Assembly (NCBI GenBank): GCA_017381395.1
Contig: JAFOCH010000051.1
Location: 1-10,914, forward strand
From: Clostridia bacterium
Lineage (GTDB): Bacteria > Bacillota > Clostridia > Oscillospirales > Acutalibacteraceae
DNA length: 10,914 bases
Direction: 5' to 3'
Shown here: positions 1-6,512 of the stretch, one piece after another
Numbering within the stretch: the first letter of the stretch is position 1
Layout: every line of letters begins with the position of its first letter
The notes under the pieces: model-generated
What the model saw: the letters and a program-made list of their open reading frames with translations, nothing else
The model's database searches: none
What the model was told of the DNA's origin: nothing
Position numbers and translations under genes: made by a program

Positions 1-1
1 A

Positions 2-97
2 GCAGAAACTCCTGACGAAGCCGCATCGGTAGAAGAGGAAGTAATCCTCGACGAAGCCGAAGAGATAGTCGAAGAAGACGACGCCGACGAAGAATAA
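2..97 (+). CDS. C-terminal end of an unidentified protein with an acidic tail (partial)
   Basis: Only the last 31 codons before a TAA at 95-97 are in the window. They read as a strongly acidic tail rich in Glu and Asp with Ala and Val between (for example the run EEIVEEDDADEE at the end). The codon phase and the terminator at 166-196 on the same strand support a real gene end. Acidic low-complexity tails occur on many unrelated bacterial proteins, so no function can be given. The start and all folded domains lie outside the window. Confidence 0.6.
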   Translation, partial: AETPDEAASVEEEVILDEAEEIVEEDDADEE

Positions 98-163
98 TCG
101 GTAGAGAAAAGAATACGATGTAAAAACTCCCCTGTCAGTAAGAGATGTACACTTGAGGACAGT

Positions 164-198
164 AAAAAAGCTGTGTGGAAATTCCACACAGCTTTTAA
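164..198. terminator. Bidirectional intrinsic terminator
   Basis: A perfect inverted repeat pairs 166-180 with 182-196 (arm GCTGTGTGGAA flanked by A and T runs). On the + strand the stem is followed by TTTTAATTTT; on the minus strand it is followed by six T. It can therefore end the acidic-tail gene from the left and the lipoprotein/VanZ transcript from the right. Confidence 0.85.
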
Positions 199-210
199 TT
201 TTGTCTCATA

Positions 211-265
211 CCTTGACAAGCAGGACATTTGGGCGCCCAAATGTCACTTGTTAGGAGAACCTAAG
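211..265. repeat. Palindrome plus adjacent small hairpin
   Basis: Positions 225-244 are a perfect 20-base palindrome (half-site ACATTTGGGC), extended by one G-C pair to 224-245 and then, after short unpaired bases, by ACAAG at 216-220 with CTTGT at 247-251. A second hairpin follows at once: TTAGG at 251-255 with CCTAA at 260-264 and a four-base loop. There is no U-tract on either strand, so it is not a standard terminator. It sits past the 3' end of the VanZ gene at the edge of the AT-rich cassette. It may be an RNA structure, a protein-binding site or a relic of an element end. Confidence 0.6.
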
Positions 266-307
266 ACCCTTATCTAAACAAATATTATCTATTCGATAAA
301 TTGGAAT

Positions 308-859
308 TTATTTAATTCTTAGCATCTTTTTACTTAGCAGCTTTGCAAGAAGATACAGCAGATATCCAATGATAAAACCTAACGAATTTAATAATAAATC
401 ATCAATATCGGATACTCTATCATAAAAGGGAAGTTGTAAAATCTCAATACATAAAGAAAAACCAATGCCTGCTGAAATAATCTTCCAGTGTGTATCCAAT
501 CCTTTGTATACACTTGGCCAAACAATTCCCAATGGGATAAACATTGCTGTATTGCCAATTACATTTATCAAAATGTCTCTCATTTCGGGATAATCAAACA
601 GTTTAACAAACGGAATCCAATTTACACGAAAGGAAAATGCTTTTGCACTTTCAAAAACAAGTGGCTGTATTTCTCCGTTTACTTTTGAAAATGGGAAAAA
701 GGTAAACCGAGCAACAACGACTATGCAGATGTATACAAAAATCAGTTGGATTTCTCTTTTCCAATCCACTCTCTTGGTTTTCATTGCACATATCACTCTT
801 ACCAAGCACCAAATGATACTTATGAACACTACCATTGAGGCGTAGGATATTTGAATCAT
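308..859 (-). CDS. VanZ-like family membrane protein
   Basis: This 183-residue protein has the VanZ-like pattern. An N-terminal membrane segment spans about residues 5-25 and a second about 37-55. The conserved core follows: GNTAMFIPLG (102-111), CIEILQ (137-142), an Arg at 148, then DIDDLLLN (151-158) and a last membrane helix at about 159-174. VanZ proper lowers teicoplanin susceptibility; most family members have no proven role, so resistance should not be assumed. The start is set by AAGGAG (869-874 on the other strand), 9 bases upstream of ATG. It lies 31 bases after the lipoprotein gene stop, with no terminator between, so the two are probably co-transcribed. A hand count of 421-480 gives 18 G+C of 60, far below the neighbouring housekeeping genes (5041-5100 gives 33 of 60), which suggests transfer. 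Confidence 0.88.
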   Translation of the reverse strand: MIQISYASMVVFISIIWCLVRVICAMKTKRVDWKREIQLIFVYICIVVVARFTFFPFSKVNGEIQPLVFESAKAFSFRVNWIPFVKLFDYPEMRDILINVIGNTAMFIPLGIVWPSVYKGLDTHWKIISAGIGFSLCIEILQLPFYDRVSDIDDLLLNSLGFIIGYLLYLLAKLLSKKMLRIK

Positions 860-890
860 CTATCTTTACTCCTTATCTACAAATTGGGAT

Positions 891-1298
891 TTACTCAATT
901 CTTACTTCTACACCTTCAACCTCAACATAAACAACTTTGTCTGTATCAGTATTGTTTCGCATATTTATACCTACTTTAAACCAAGCACCTTTTTCTACAT
1001 CCATTTCAACTGGTAAACCATGTGTAATATATGTTGGCTCGTATGCATTTTCTTCTTTGACACTAATTGGTTTTAATACCACTTCTGTATCGCCTAATCC
1101 TTCACCAGAATAAATTGTAATCTTATTGCCTGTCGGTAAGATTTCCTCCTCGGAATAGACAAAATCTTCCTGATAAACAATTTCTTCAGTACTTTCGGCA
1201 GGGACAATAATTTTGATTTTGTAGGTATCGTTTTTACCACAACTTGCCAAAGTTAGAACACAGACTAATGCTAAAACTAATGCTATCAACTTTTTCAT
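891..1298 (-). CDS. Small predicted lipoprotein, function unknown
   Basis: This 135-residue protein starts with a lipoprotein signal: MKK, a hydrophobic stretch at about 4-16, then the lipobox LASC with Cys20 as the expected lipidated residue. The mature part is about 115 residues, mostly acidic and beta-prone, ending in an alternating hydrophobic stretch. I do not recognise a domain family. It should sit on the outer face of the membrane. GGAGG at 1309-1313 lies 10 bases before the ATG, and a good promoter lies at 1342-1370. It is the first gene of a two-gene unit with the VanZ-like gene, with the same low G+C. The pairing suggests an envelope or surface role, but that is inference. Confidence 0.85.
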   Translation of the reverse strand: MKKLIALVLALVCVLTLASCGKNDTYKIKIIVPAESTEEIVYQEDFVYSEEEILPTGNKITIYSGEGLGDTEVVLKPISVKEENAYEPTYITHGLPVEMDVEKGAWFKVGINMRNNTDTDKVVYVEVEGVEVRIE

Positions 1299-1341
1299 AC
1301 AATCATTTCCTCCGTCAAATTCTTATTTATCGGTTAGTCAG

Positions 1342-1370
1342 ATTGTAGCATAATTTAAGTCAATAGTAAA
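1342..1370 (-). promoter_or_regulatory. Sigma-A promoter of the lipoprotein/VanZ unit
   Basis: Read on the minus strand, the -35 box is TTTACT (1365-1370), the spacer is 17 bases, and the -10 box is TACAAT (1342-1347) preceded by TGC, an extended -10. It lies 43 bases upstream of the lipoprotein start. Position, spacing and box quality all fit. Confidence 0.75.
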
Positions 1371-1382
1371 GGAATATAAAAG

Positions 1383-1412
1383 ATACCCGCGATGTTTCGG
1401 CATCACGGGTAT
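1383..1412. terminator. Hairpin, terminator-like on the minus strand
   Basis: ATACCCG at 1383-1389 pairs with CGGGTAT at 1406-1412. GATG/CATC pairs inside after one mismatch, closing a TTTCGG loop. On the minus strand the stem is followed by CTTTTATATT, which resembles a U-tract. No minus-strand gene lies just upstream of it, so it appears orphaned. Confidence 0.5.
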
Positions 1413-1437
1413 AATTAGTTTTAGAAAACTGTCCTTT

Positions 1438-1468
1438 AGAGCACAACGCCTATGCAAGTGCTCTTTTT
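1438..1468 (+). terminator. Orphan intrinsic terminator
   Basis: AGAGCAC (1438-1444) pairs with GTGCTCT (1458-1464), followed by a run of T at 1464-1468 and further T-rich sequence. This is a normal + strand terminator shape. No + strand gene lies between 98 and here, so it may have belonged to a gene now separated from it by the AT-rich cassette. The rest of 1469-1566 holds no gene I can support and no convincing promoter for tspO. Confidence 0.55.
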
Positions 1469-1566
1469 ATTTATTCGAATTGTTTCTTTTAAACCTAACA
1501 TTAAGGAATAATTCTCGGCTTGCTGACATAAACTTACCATAAGATATACGAAATGGGGTAAAAATT

Positions 1567-2040
1567 ATGAAGGTTGCCGTTTTTAACCTTAAAAGATTGC
1601 TGATTTCACTTGCTATTCCGCTGGCTGTCGGCGGACTATCGGCTCTGCTTTCGGGCAGCATGTCCGAAAAATATGCTATTATGAATCGACCGCCGCTTTC
1701 ACCGCCGAGCTGGGTATTTCCCGTCGTATGGAGCGCACTCTTTCTCATGATGGGATATGCCGCGTACATTGTCATCTCAATCGGCGGCACAAAGGCAAAG
1801 GAAGCAATGACCGTCTATTACGTTCAGCTGTTTTTTAATTTCCTATGGTCAATTTTGTTTTTCAGAGCGGGGTTATACCTCGTTGCAGTGTTTGACCTTA
1901 TCATTCTGATTGCGGTTGTGACGATTATGGTCATTCGCTTTTCGCGGATTGATGAAAAGGCGGGTTACCTGACCCTGCCGTATCTGATTTGGCTTTGCTT
2001 TGCACTATATCTGAATATTGGCGTTGCAGCACTTAATTAA
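1567..2040 (+). CDS. tspO: TspO/MBR family protein (tryptophan-rich sensory protein)
   Basis: The product is a five-helix membrane protein of the translocator protein/peripheral benzodiazepine receptor family, whose members bind porphyrins and related ligands. At 157 residues it has the usual length. Family marks are visible in order: PPLSPPSWVFPVVW at about 42-55 (the conserved proline-tryptophan loop after helix 1), a small-residue helix with GYAAY, QLFFNFLWSILFF at about 87-99, and the closing LPYLIWLCFALYLN at about 137-150. The ATG at 1567 has only a weak GGGG site at 1555-1558. It stands alone on the + strand between divergent and convergent minus-strand units. In bacteria the family is tied to tetrapyrrole handling or stress; the exact ligand here cannot be read from the sequence. 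Confidence 0.92.
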   Translation: MKVAVFNLKRLLISLAIPLAVGGLSALLSGSMSEKYAIMNRPPLSPPSWVFPVVWSALFLMMGYAAYIVISIGGTKAKEAMTVYYVQLFFNFLWSILFFRAGLYLVAVFDLIILIAVVTIMVIRFSRIDEKAGYLTLPYLIWLCFALYLNIGVAALN

Positions 2041-2042
2041 AC

Positions 2043-2083
2043 AAAAAAATCGGGTAACCGGAGTAATTCCTGTTGCCCGATTT
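2043..2083 (-). terminator. Terminator of the minus-strand tsaE operon
   Basis: AAATCGGG (2047-2054) pairs with CCCGATTT (2076-2083), and AAC/GTT pairs further in. On the minus strand the stem is followed by seven T (2043-2049), so it ends transcripts coming from the 2181-2855 gene. On the + strand the T-run is short. It begins only a few bases past the tspO stop. Confidence 0.7.
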
Positions 2084-2088
2084 AACCG

Positions 2089-2132
2089 AGAACCTCGGCA
2101 CGCAATTCGCGTTCTGAGGTTCTTCTTTTTTT
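2089..2132 (+). terminator. Intrinsic terminator of tspO
   Basis: AGAACCTC (2089-2096) pairs with GAGGTTCT (2116-2123), with an inner ACGC/GCGT pair around an AATTC loop. A T-rich tract at 2123-2132 follows, with seven T at its end. It ends + strand transcription from tspO. It lies just beyond the hairpin that serves the minus strand, giving two back-to-back terminators at a convergent gene end. Confidence 0.82.
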
Positions 2133-2180
2133 GCAGTTTCTACCTCGCATTTGAGGTTGATTATGAACACTTACACCATT

Positions 2181-2855
2181 TTATCCTAATTTGCGCTTTT
2201 TTCGTAAAAATAGGGTTATTCGTAGTATTACGACCGCCAAAATCACCGACGGGATTATAACGTAAATGCGTCCCACTATACCAAAATGAGCGGGTGCGTC
2301 CCAGCTTGAAAAGGCGATAATATATTGCCACGCGACGATTACAAACGCGGGAATATAGGTCATCAAAAGAATCAGCCGCTGATAGAAATTAATGCGACCG
2401 CGCTGCTTTTTATCCAGCTCGGACGAGGTGTAATTCTCGATTTCGGTGCCCAAAACGGTACCAAGTCGAAGCGACAGAAAATGATTGTCGATACCGATGA
2501 AGCTACGCTTCTTTTCGACATTTGCGAGAACGGCAATCGACGCGTCACCGCTAATCGTTATCGAAAAAGCGCATTCAAAATAATGAACGGTGGCTCTCCA
2601 CGGGATGAGATGGGATGACTTTGTCCCGTCGCCGTTAAGCAAGGTTCCTCCCGCAAAATACGGCACCGCACCGAATGCGCATGGTGAATTTTCGCCCTTT
2701 CCACGATACTGGACGAGTCGGATCGAATGTTTCCCTTCCGTGACGGAAAGCCGCTTTGTATCACTTTTACGCGCGGTATCGACGAGCTTTTCGTCAATAT
2801 AGATATTCACCTTTGAGTGTGGCTTTAACGAGAAATTAAGGGTTAATGTAGCCAT
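2181..2855 (-). CDS. Unrecognised protein: N-terminal beta-type domain plus two membrane helices
   Basis: I do not recognise this 224-residue protein. Residues 1-112 look like an all-beta domain without a signal peptide: a short strand-rich start (ATLTLNFSL), a stretch with IYIDEKLVDTARKSDTKRLS and GKHSIRLVQY that loosely recalls PEGA-like repeats, then a Gly-rich loop. Two hydrophobic segments follow at about 161-182 and 193-217. It ends in a basic tail RKKRKLG, so the N-terminal domain and tail are both expected on the cytoplasmic side. AAAGGA lies just before the ATG, in the 14-base gap after the GNAT stop. It is the last gene of the operon and ends before the minus-strand terminator at 2043-2083. 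Confidence 0.75.
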   Translation of the reverse strand: MATLTLNFSLKPHSKVNIYIDEKLVDTARKSDTKRLSVTEGKHSIRLVQYRGKGENSPCAFGAVPYFAGGTLLNGDGTKSSHLIPWRATVHYFECAFSITISGDASIAVLANVEKKRSFIGIDNHFLSLRLGTVLGTEIENYTSSELDKKQRGRINFYQRLILLMTYIPAFVIVAWQYIIAFSSWDAPAHFGIVGRIYVIIPSVILAVVILRITLFLRKKRKLG

Positions 2856-2869
2856 TTTTATTCCTTTCG

Positions 2870-3670
2870 TCAGTCCATTATCAGACCAATTTGTGCTTTA
2901 TCAAGCGTCCTTGACTCGCCGAGGGGACAAACCATTCCTCGACAAACCTTTTCGCCAATGAGCGAATCAGCGGGCAGATAAACGCGATAAATTTCGCTTT
3001 TGCAAAGTCCCTTTACCGCCGACAGCATACGGTTGACCTCGCCGTCGAATTCGATTATCCTCACGCGGTCGTCACCCTGCTCAAAAATGGCATAACCACC
3101 GTCAAATTCGACCGCCGTCATTTCGCAAAAGCGCAGAGCAAAGTCGATATGCTCGACCGAAAAAACGGCGTTATTTCCTTTTCTTTTATCCCGAAGCTCT
3201 TTTAGTTGGCTTGGCGTGAGCTTGGTCGTTTCGACGGGAAAATCGAAGATGCTCTCGCTCGGAATATCGGCAATTTTCGCACCGCAAATGGGGTCAAAGC
3301 CAAACCGCTGATAGTAGCCGACCAGCCCCTCCTCTGCCGGAACAATCATCGCATAGCTCATTCCGTCGGCGGCATACTTATCGAGGGCAAAGCGTATCAT
3401 CGAGGACATAATTCCCCGTCCGCGATACTCGGGCAGGGTCGCCAGTGCATAAAAATACACCGCACTTACCCTTTTTCCCTCGATAGAAAGGTCGCACCGA
3501 ATTATATTCATTTCGGCAACAATTTTTTTATCCTCGCGCCAAACCAATCGGTCGCAAAAGCCGCCCGTACCCGCTAAAAATTCGGCAACGTCGTCGGCGT
3601 TGTCGTCAAAGCCGCTTTGCCATACGGGGATAATTTCGGAATAATCCTTTTCGGTTGCAAAATCAATCAT
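2870..3670 (-). CDS. GNAT family N-acetyltransferase with a C-terminal extension
   Basis: The N-terminal half is a GNAT fold: a strand with AEMNIIRCDLSIEG (52-65), then the acetyl-CoA loop YRGRGIMSSMI at 82-92, matching R/Q-x-x-G-x-G/A, and the Tyr-Gly rich GLVGYYQRFGF at 115-125. Residues 130-266 form an extension without a known signature. The two-part layout recalls Eis-like or protein-modifying acetyltransferases, but the substrate cannot be told. I chose the ATG at 3668-3670: GGAG lies 7 bases upstream, and this start overlaps the WYL gene stop by 8 bases, a typical coupled junction. Longer upstream starts in the same frame would run deeper into the WYL gene. It is not RimI, which is shorter. 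Confidence 0.88.
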   Translation of the reverse strand: MIDFATEKDYSEIIPVWQSGFDDNADDVAEFLAGTGGFCDRLVWREDKKIVAEMNIIRCDLSIEGKRVSAVYFYALATLPEYRGRGIMSSMIRFALDKYAADGMSYAMIVPAEEGLVGYYQRFGFDPICGAKIADIPSESIFDFPVETTKLTPSQLKELRDKRKGNNAVFSVEHIDFALRFCEMTAVEFDGGYAIFEQGDDRVRIIEFDGEVNRMLSAVKGLCKSEIYRVYLPADSLIGEKVCRGMVCPLGESRTLDKAQIGLIMD

Positions 3671-4655
3671 TGTTTTCTCCATACATTTTAAGTACGCGGG
3701 CGAGCATATCGGCAACGCCGTCGCACACCTTTTTCGGCGAAAGAATCCTTACCCCTTCGCCAAACTGGAATATCCACGACATAAAGGTACGGCTGACCTC
3801 CGCCTTGAACCGTACGCGTGAATAGCCGTTTTTTCCTTTTTCGAGGGTCAGGTCGTCGCCAAATCGGTCGACAAAAACACCGATATACTTATCCTCGATT
3901 TGAGCCGTAATAAGCTCGGGCTCACCGCCAAACATCGAAAACTGAGATTTTGCCTTTTTTGCGGGGTCAAAATGCTTGTATTCGTCACTTTTTTCGCGCT
4001 TAACATCAAGGACACGCACTCGGTCCATTTTGTCCACGCGGAAATTGGCGATTTTATCGTGCTTTTTATAATAAGCGGCGAGATAATAATACTCGTTATC
4101 CCAAATCAGCGCATAAGGGCTGACCGAATATTCCTTTCCGTCCGAGCGGTAATGCTTTTCGCCCGAAAGGGTATAGTCGAGGTATTTAAAGCCAATTTGC
4201 TTATCCTTTGAAATAGCGTCGTAAATGGCATCGATAACGTAATAAATCTGTTCATTCTCGGCCTTTGATATTCCCGACATATGAAGCTGACGGTCGATGC
4301 TTCTGGCATCACTTTTGCTAACCAGTCCCTTTAACTTTTCAATCAACTTAAACGACTTTTGATGGGTGATAAAACGCGATGCCTGCACCGCGTCGGTGAG
4401 TAGCTTTACCTCGCTCAGTTCAAACCGTCTTTCTCCCAGGAAATAGCCGCCGCCCGAGGCCGACACAATGTCGTACCCTGCTTCGCGCAGACAATCGATG
4501 TCACGATAAATAGACTTTCTTTCGGCAACAATGCCCAAATCCGAAAGACGACGAAGAATATCCGCCGTTTTTATCGGATTTTCCTCGTCGGTTTCGTTTT
4601 CAAGTATTTGCAAAAGATAGAGCAGCTTTAATTTCTGATTTCCGTTTCCGGCCAT
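3663..4655 (-). CDS. WYL-domain transcriptional regulator (DeoR-like HTH)
   Basis: At 330 residues it has the usual three-part layout. An N-terminal winged helix-turn-helix covers about 8-72 (ADILRRLSDLGIVAERKSIYRDI is the recognition region, followed by the GGGYFL wing). A WYL domain covers about 136-220 with SPYALIWDNEYYYLAAYY and the following NFRVDKMDRVRVL. A C-terminal WCX-like region covers about 248-325. WYL domains sense ligands, often nucleic acid or nucleotides, and many control defence or DNA-damage genes. The ATG shares one base with the upp stop (TAATG), and its own stop overlaps the GNAT start, so it is translated as part of the operon. It might regulate this operon in response to a nucleotide-type signal; that is inference. 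The family assignment is secure. Confidence 0.92.
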   Translation of the reverse strand: MAGNGNQKLKLLYLLQILENETDEENPIKTADILRRLSDLGIVAERKSIYRDIDCLREAGYDIVSASGGGYFLGERRFELSEVKLLTDAVQASRFITHQKSFKLIEKLKGLVSKSDARSIDRQLHMSGISKAENEQIYYVIDAIYDAISKDKQIGFKYLDYTLSGEKHYRSDGKEYSVSPYALIWDNEYYYLAAYYKKHDKIANFRVDKMDRVRVLDVKREKSDEYKHFDPAKKAKSQFSMFGGEPELITAQIEDKYIGVFVDRFGDDLTLEKGKNGYSRVRFKAEVSRTFMSWIFQFGEGVRILSPKKVCDGVADMLARVLKMYGENND

Positions 4656-5287
4656 TACTTTGTACCGAAAATGCGGTCACCGGCATCGCCGAGTCCCGGC
4701 ACGATATAGCCGTGGTCATTGAGCTTTTCGTCCAATGCGCCGACATAAACCTGAACGTCGGGATGAGCCGCCTTTAACGCTTCAAGCCCTTCCGGTGCGG
4801 CAATAATGCACATAAACTTAATGTTTTTCGGCTCGCGTTTCTTTATCTGAGTAATGGCGTCGATGGCCGAGCCACCGGTAGCAAGCATCGGGTCGACAAC
4901 GATTACGTCGCGCTGTGAAATATCCGACGGAAGCTTGCAATAATATTCGACAGGCATAAGTGTTTCGGGGTCGCGATAGAGTCCGATATGACCTACTCGT
5001 GCGCTCGGTACAAGGTTAACCATTCCGTCAACCATACCAAGTCCTGCGCGAAGAATGGGCACAACCGCAAGCTTTCTGCCTGCGAGCTTTTTCACCTTTG
5101 CAACTGCGACGGGTGTCTGTACCTCAACCTCCTGCAACGCAAGGTCGCGTGTTGCCTCGTAGCACATGAGCATAGCAATTTCGCTGACAAGGGTTCTGAA
5201 ATCGCGTGAACTGGTCTTTTCATCACGGAGAATTGACAGCTTGTGATGAATAAGAGGATGATTCATAATAAATACATTCTGTTCCAT
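4655..5287 (-). CDS. upp: Uracil phosphoribosyltransferase
   Basis: It converts uracil and PRPP to UMP and pyrophosphate in pyrimidine salvage. At 210 residues it is full length. The PRPP-binding loop VVDPMLATGGSA spans about 130-141. The uracil-binding C-terminus YIVPGLGDAGDRIFG spans about 194-208. The N-terminus shows HPLIHHKLSILRDEKTSSRDFR (9-31), typical of the family. GGGAGA precedes the ATG. It follows rpiB by 37 bases and overlaps the WYL gene by one base. In many Firmicutes upp lies next to rpiB, as here. No PyrR-type attenuator is visible in the 37-base gap. Confidence 0.97.
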   Translation of the reverse strand: MEQNVFIMNHPLIHHKLSILRDEKTSSRDFRTLVSEIAMLMCYEATRDLALQEVEVQTPVAVAKVKKLAGRKLAVVPILRAGLGMVDGMVNLVPSARVGHIGLYRDPETLMPVEYYCKLPSDISQRDVIVVDPMLATGGSAIDAITQIKKREPKNIKFMCIIAAPEGLEALKAAHPDVQVYVGALDEKLNDHGYIVPGLGDAGDRIFGTK

Positions 5288-5324
5288 AATTTTATCTCCC
5301 TTTTTTTATGCCAATTTATTTTTA

Positions 5325-5779
5325 TTATAATTTTTCGCCGCGTTCGAGGGCATCAATCATATCAACTCGGCGCTGATGACGACCACCCTCAAATTCGGTA
5401 TTAACAAAGGCATCAACCATAATCTTTGCCGTTTCGGGACCGATAACCCTTCCGCCGAGGCAAAGAATATTTGAATTATTGTGAAGGCGTGTGAACTTTG
5501 CACTATAAACCTCCGAGCAAGCGGCGGCACGGATTCCCTTTACCTTGTTAGCGGCGAGAGACATTCCGATTCCCGTTCCGCATACGAGGATTCCGAGCTC
5601 GTATTCGCCGGCGGATACAGCAGTTGCAACCTTTCGGCGATGATGGGGTAATCAATCGGTTGCTTTTCGATAAGGCCGAAATCGCCAACCTCACAGCCCA
5701 TTTCCTTTAAAAAATCAACCAGTTCATTCTTCATTTCAAAGCCGCCGTGGTCGCAGCCGATAGCAATTTTCTTTCCCAT
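5325..5779 (-). pseudogene. rpiB: Ribose-5-phosphate isomerase B, frameshifted
   Basis: RpiB interconverts ribulose-5-phosphate and ribose-5-phosphate. The frame from ATG at 5777-5779 gives MGKKIAIGCDHGGFEMK and continues well to DYPIIAER, then leaves the family sequence and stops at 5540. The remainder lies in another frame: VATAVSAGEYELGILVCGTGIGMSLAANKVK and on to EFEGGRHQRRVDMID and the stop at 5325. Adding one A to the AAA run at 5632-5634 (minus strand GAAAGG to GAAAAGG) joins both parts into an intact protein of about 151 residues and restores the YAEKVA-like sequence. Neither uninterrupted frame carries the Cys of VCGTGIG, taken as the catalytic base in the family, from a normal start. 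It may be a sequencing or assembly error in a homopolymer, or a real inactivation. The ATG is 1 base past the tsaB stop. Confidence 0.9.
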
Positions 5780-5780
5780 T

Positions 5781-6512
5781 TCAGTTTACTCCCTTTTTTA
5801 ATTTTGCTTCGTTTTTTGCCTTTAATTCACGCTCCGCCTGAGGTAATCGCAAATAGCTTGGCAGAAGCTCGTGCGCCGTTATTTCATCATACTCACTCGA
5901 AATTAGCGCAACGTATGACGCCCTTTGACACGAAAGGTGGGGCGGTGCGACAAAAACACCGTCAATCTCTGTCTTTATGACATTATAGCACATTTCGTTG
6001 CCTCTTCCAACCAGAAAAACCTTTTCTGATGAAAAATTTTCCTCCGATTTTAGCTTCTTTATATCCTCGACAAGCTCGGTGAGCATAATGGCTCTGTCCT
6101 CGCTGATTCGGGTTAATTTTTCGCCGTCGGAATAGAAGGTGGCGGTGTATACCTGACCGCATCTGGCGTCCATTACCGCTACGATTATTCCCTTTGTTCC
6201 GGTCATTGCGTATGCCGCTGCGTGAAGTGTGGATACGCCAACGCACTTTTTACCCGAACCGAATGCCATTCCCTTTATCGCCGAGATGCCGATTCGCAGT
6301 CCCGTAAACGAGCCGGGGCCAATGCTGACGGCAAAGCGGTCGATTTCGCCAATATCAATACCGGCATTTTTAAGCATATCGTGGAGCATGGGTTGCAAGG
6401 TTTGGGAATGGGTAAGCCCAATGCTGATGAACGATTCGCAAATGATTTTATTATCCTCGACCACCGCACAGGAGCACGGCTTGTCAGCGCAATCAATCGC
6501 CAATATCTTCAA
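5781..6512 (-). CDS. tsaB: tRNA t6A biosynthesis protein TsaB
   Basis: TsaB is the inactive ASKHA-fold partner of TsaD in the complex that transfers threonylcarbamoyl to adenine 37 of ANN-decoding tRNAs. At 243 residues it shows the family marks: MKILAIDCADKPCSCAVVED at the start, THSQTLQPML at about 34-43, SIGPGSFTGLRIG at about 63-75, MDARCGQVYTATFY in the middle, and LLPSYLRLPQAERE near the end. Its start overlaps the end of tsaE by 20 bases and its stop lies 1 base before the rpiB ATG, so translation is tightly packed. The GGGAG before rpiB lies inside its last codons. The tsaD, tsaC and rimI genes are not in the window. Confidence 0.96.
   Translation of the reverse strand: MKILAIDCADKPCSCAVVEDNKIICESFISIGLTHSQTLQPMLHDMLKNAGIDIGEIDRFAVSIGPGSFTGLRIGISAIKGMAFGSGKKCVGVSTLHAAAYAMTGTKGIIVAVMDARCGQVYTATFYSDGEKLTRISEDRAIMLTELVEDIKKLKSEENFSSEKVFLVGRGNEMCYNVIKTEIDGVFVAPPHLSCQRASYVALISSEYDEITAHELLPSYLRLPQAERELKAKNEAKLKKGVN

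Noticed and set aside
211..265. Reading the palindromes as an IS200/IS605-type element or a serine recombinase attachment site
   Set aside because: No transposase or recombinase gene is in the window and only one copy is visible, so the assignment would be a guess.
308..859. Calling the VanZ-like gene a glycopeptide resistance gene
   Set aside because: The family is broad and mostly uncharacterised; no vanHAX or other resistance genes are nearby.
1467..1790. Open frame on the minus strand opposite tspO, 107 codons
   Set aside because: It overlaps the well-conserved tspO on the other strand, has no recognisable family content, and its region has no minus-strand promoter or ribosome binding site that I can see.
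2018..2260. Open frame on the + strand running from the end of tspO
   Set aside because: It crosses two terminator hairpins and overlaps the 3' end of the minus-strand 224-residue gene; low-complexity translation of the T-tract gives a run of Phe.
5622..5645. Programmed minus-one frameshift in rpiB
   Set aside because: A minus-one slip at GAA-AGG would restore the frame, but there is no X-XXY-YYZ slippery heptamer here, and RpiB is not known to be made by frameshifting. A lost base is simpler.
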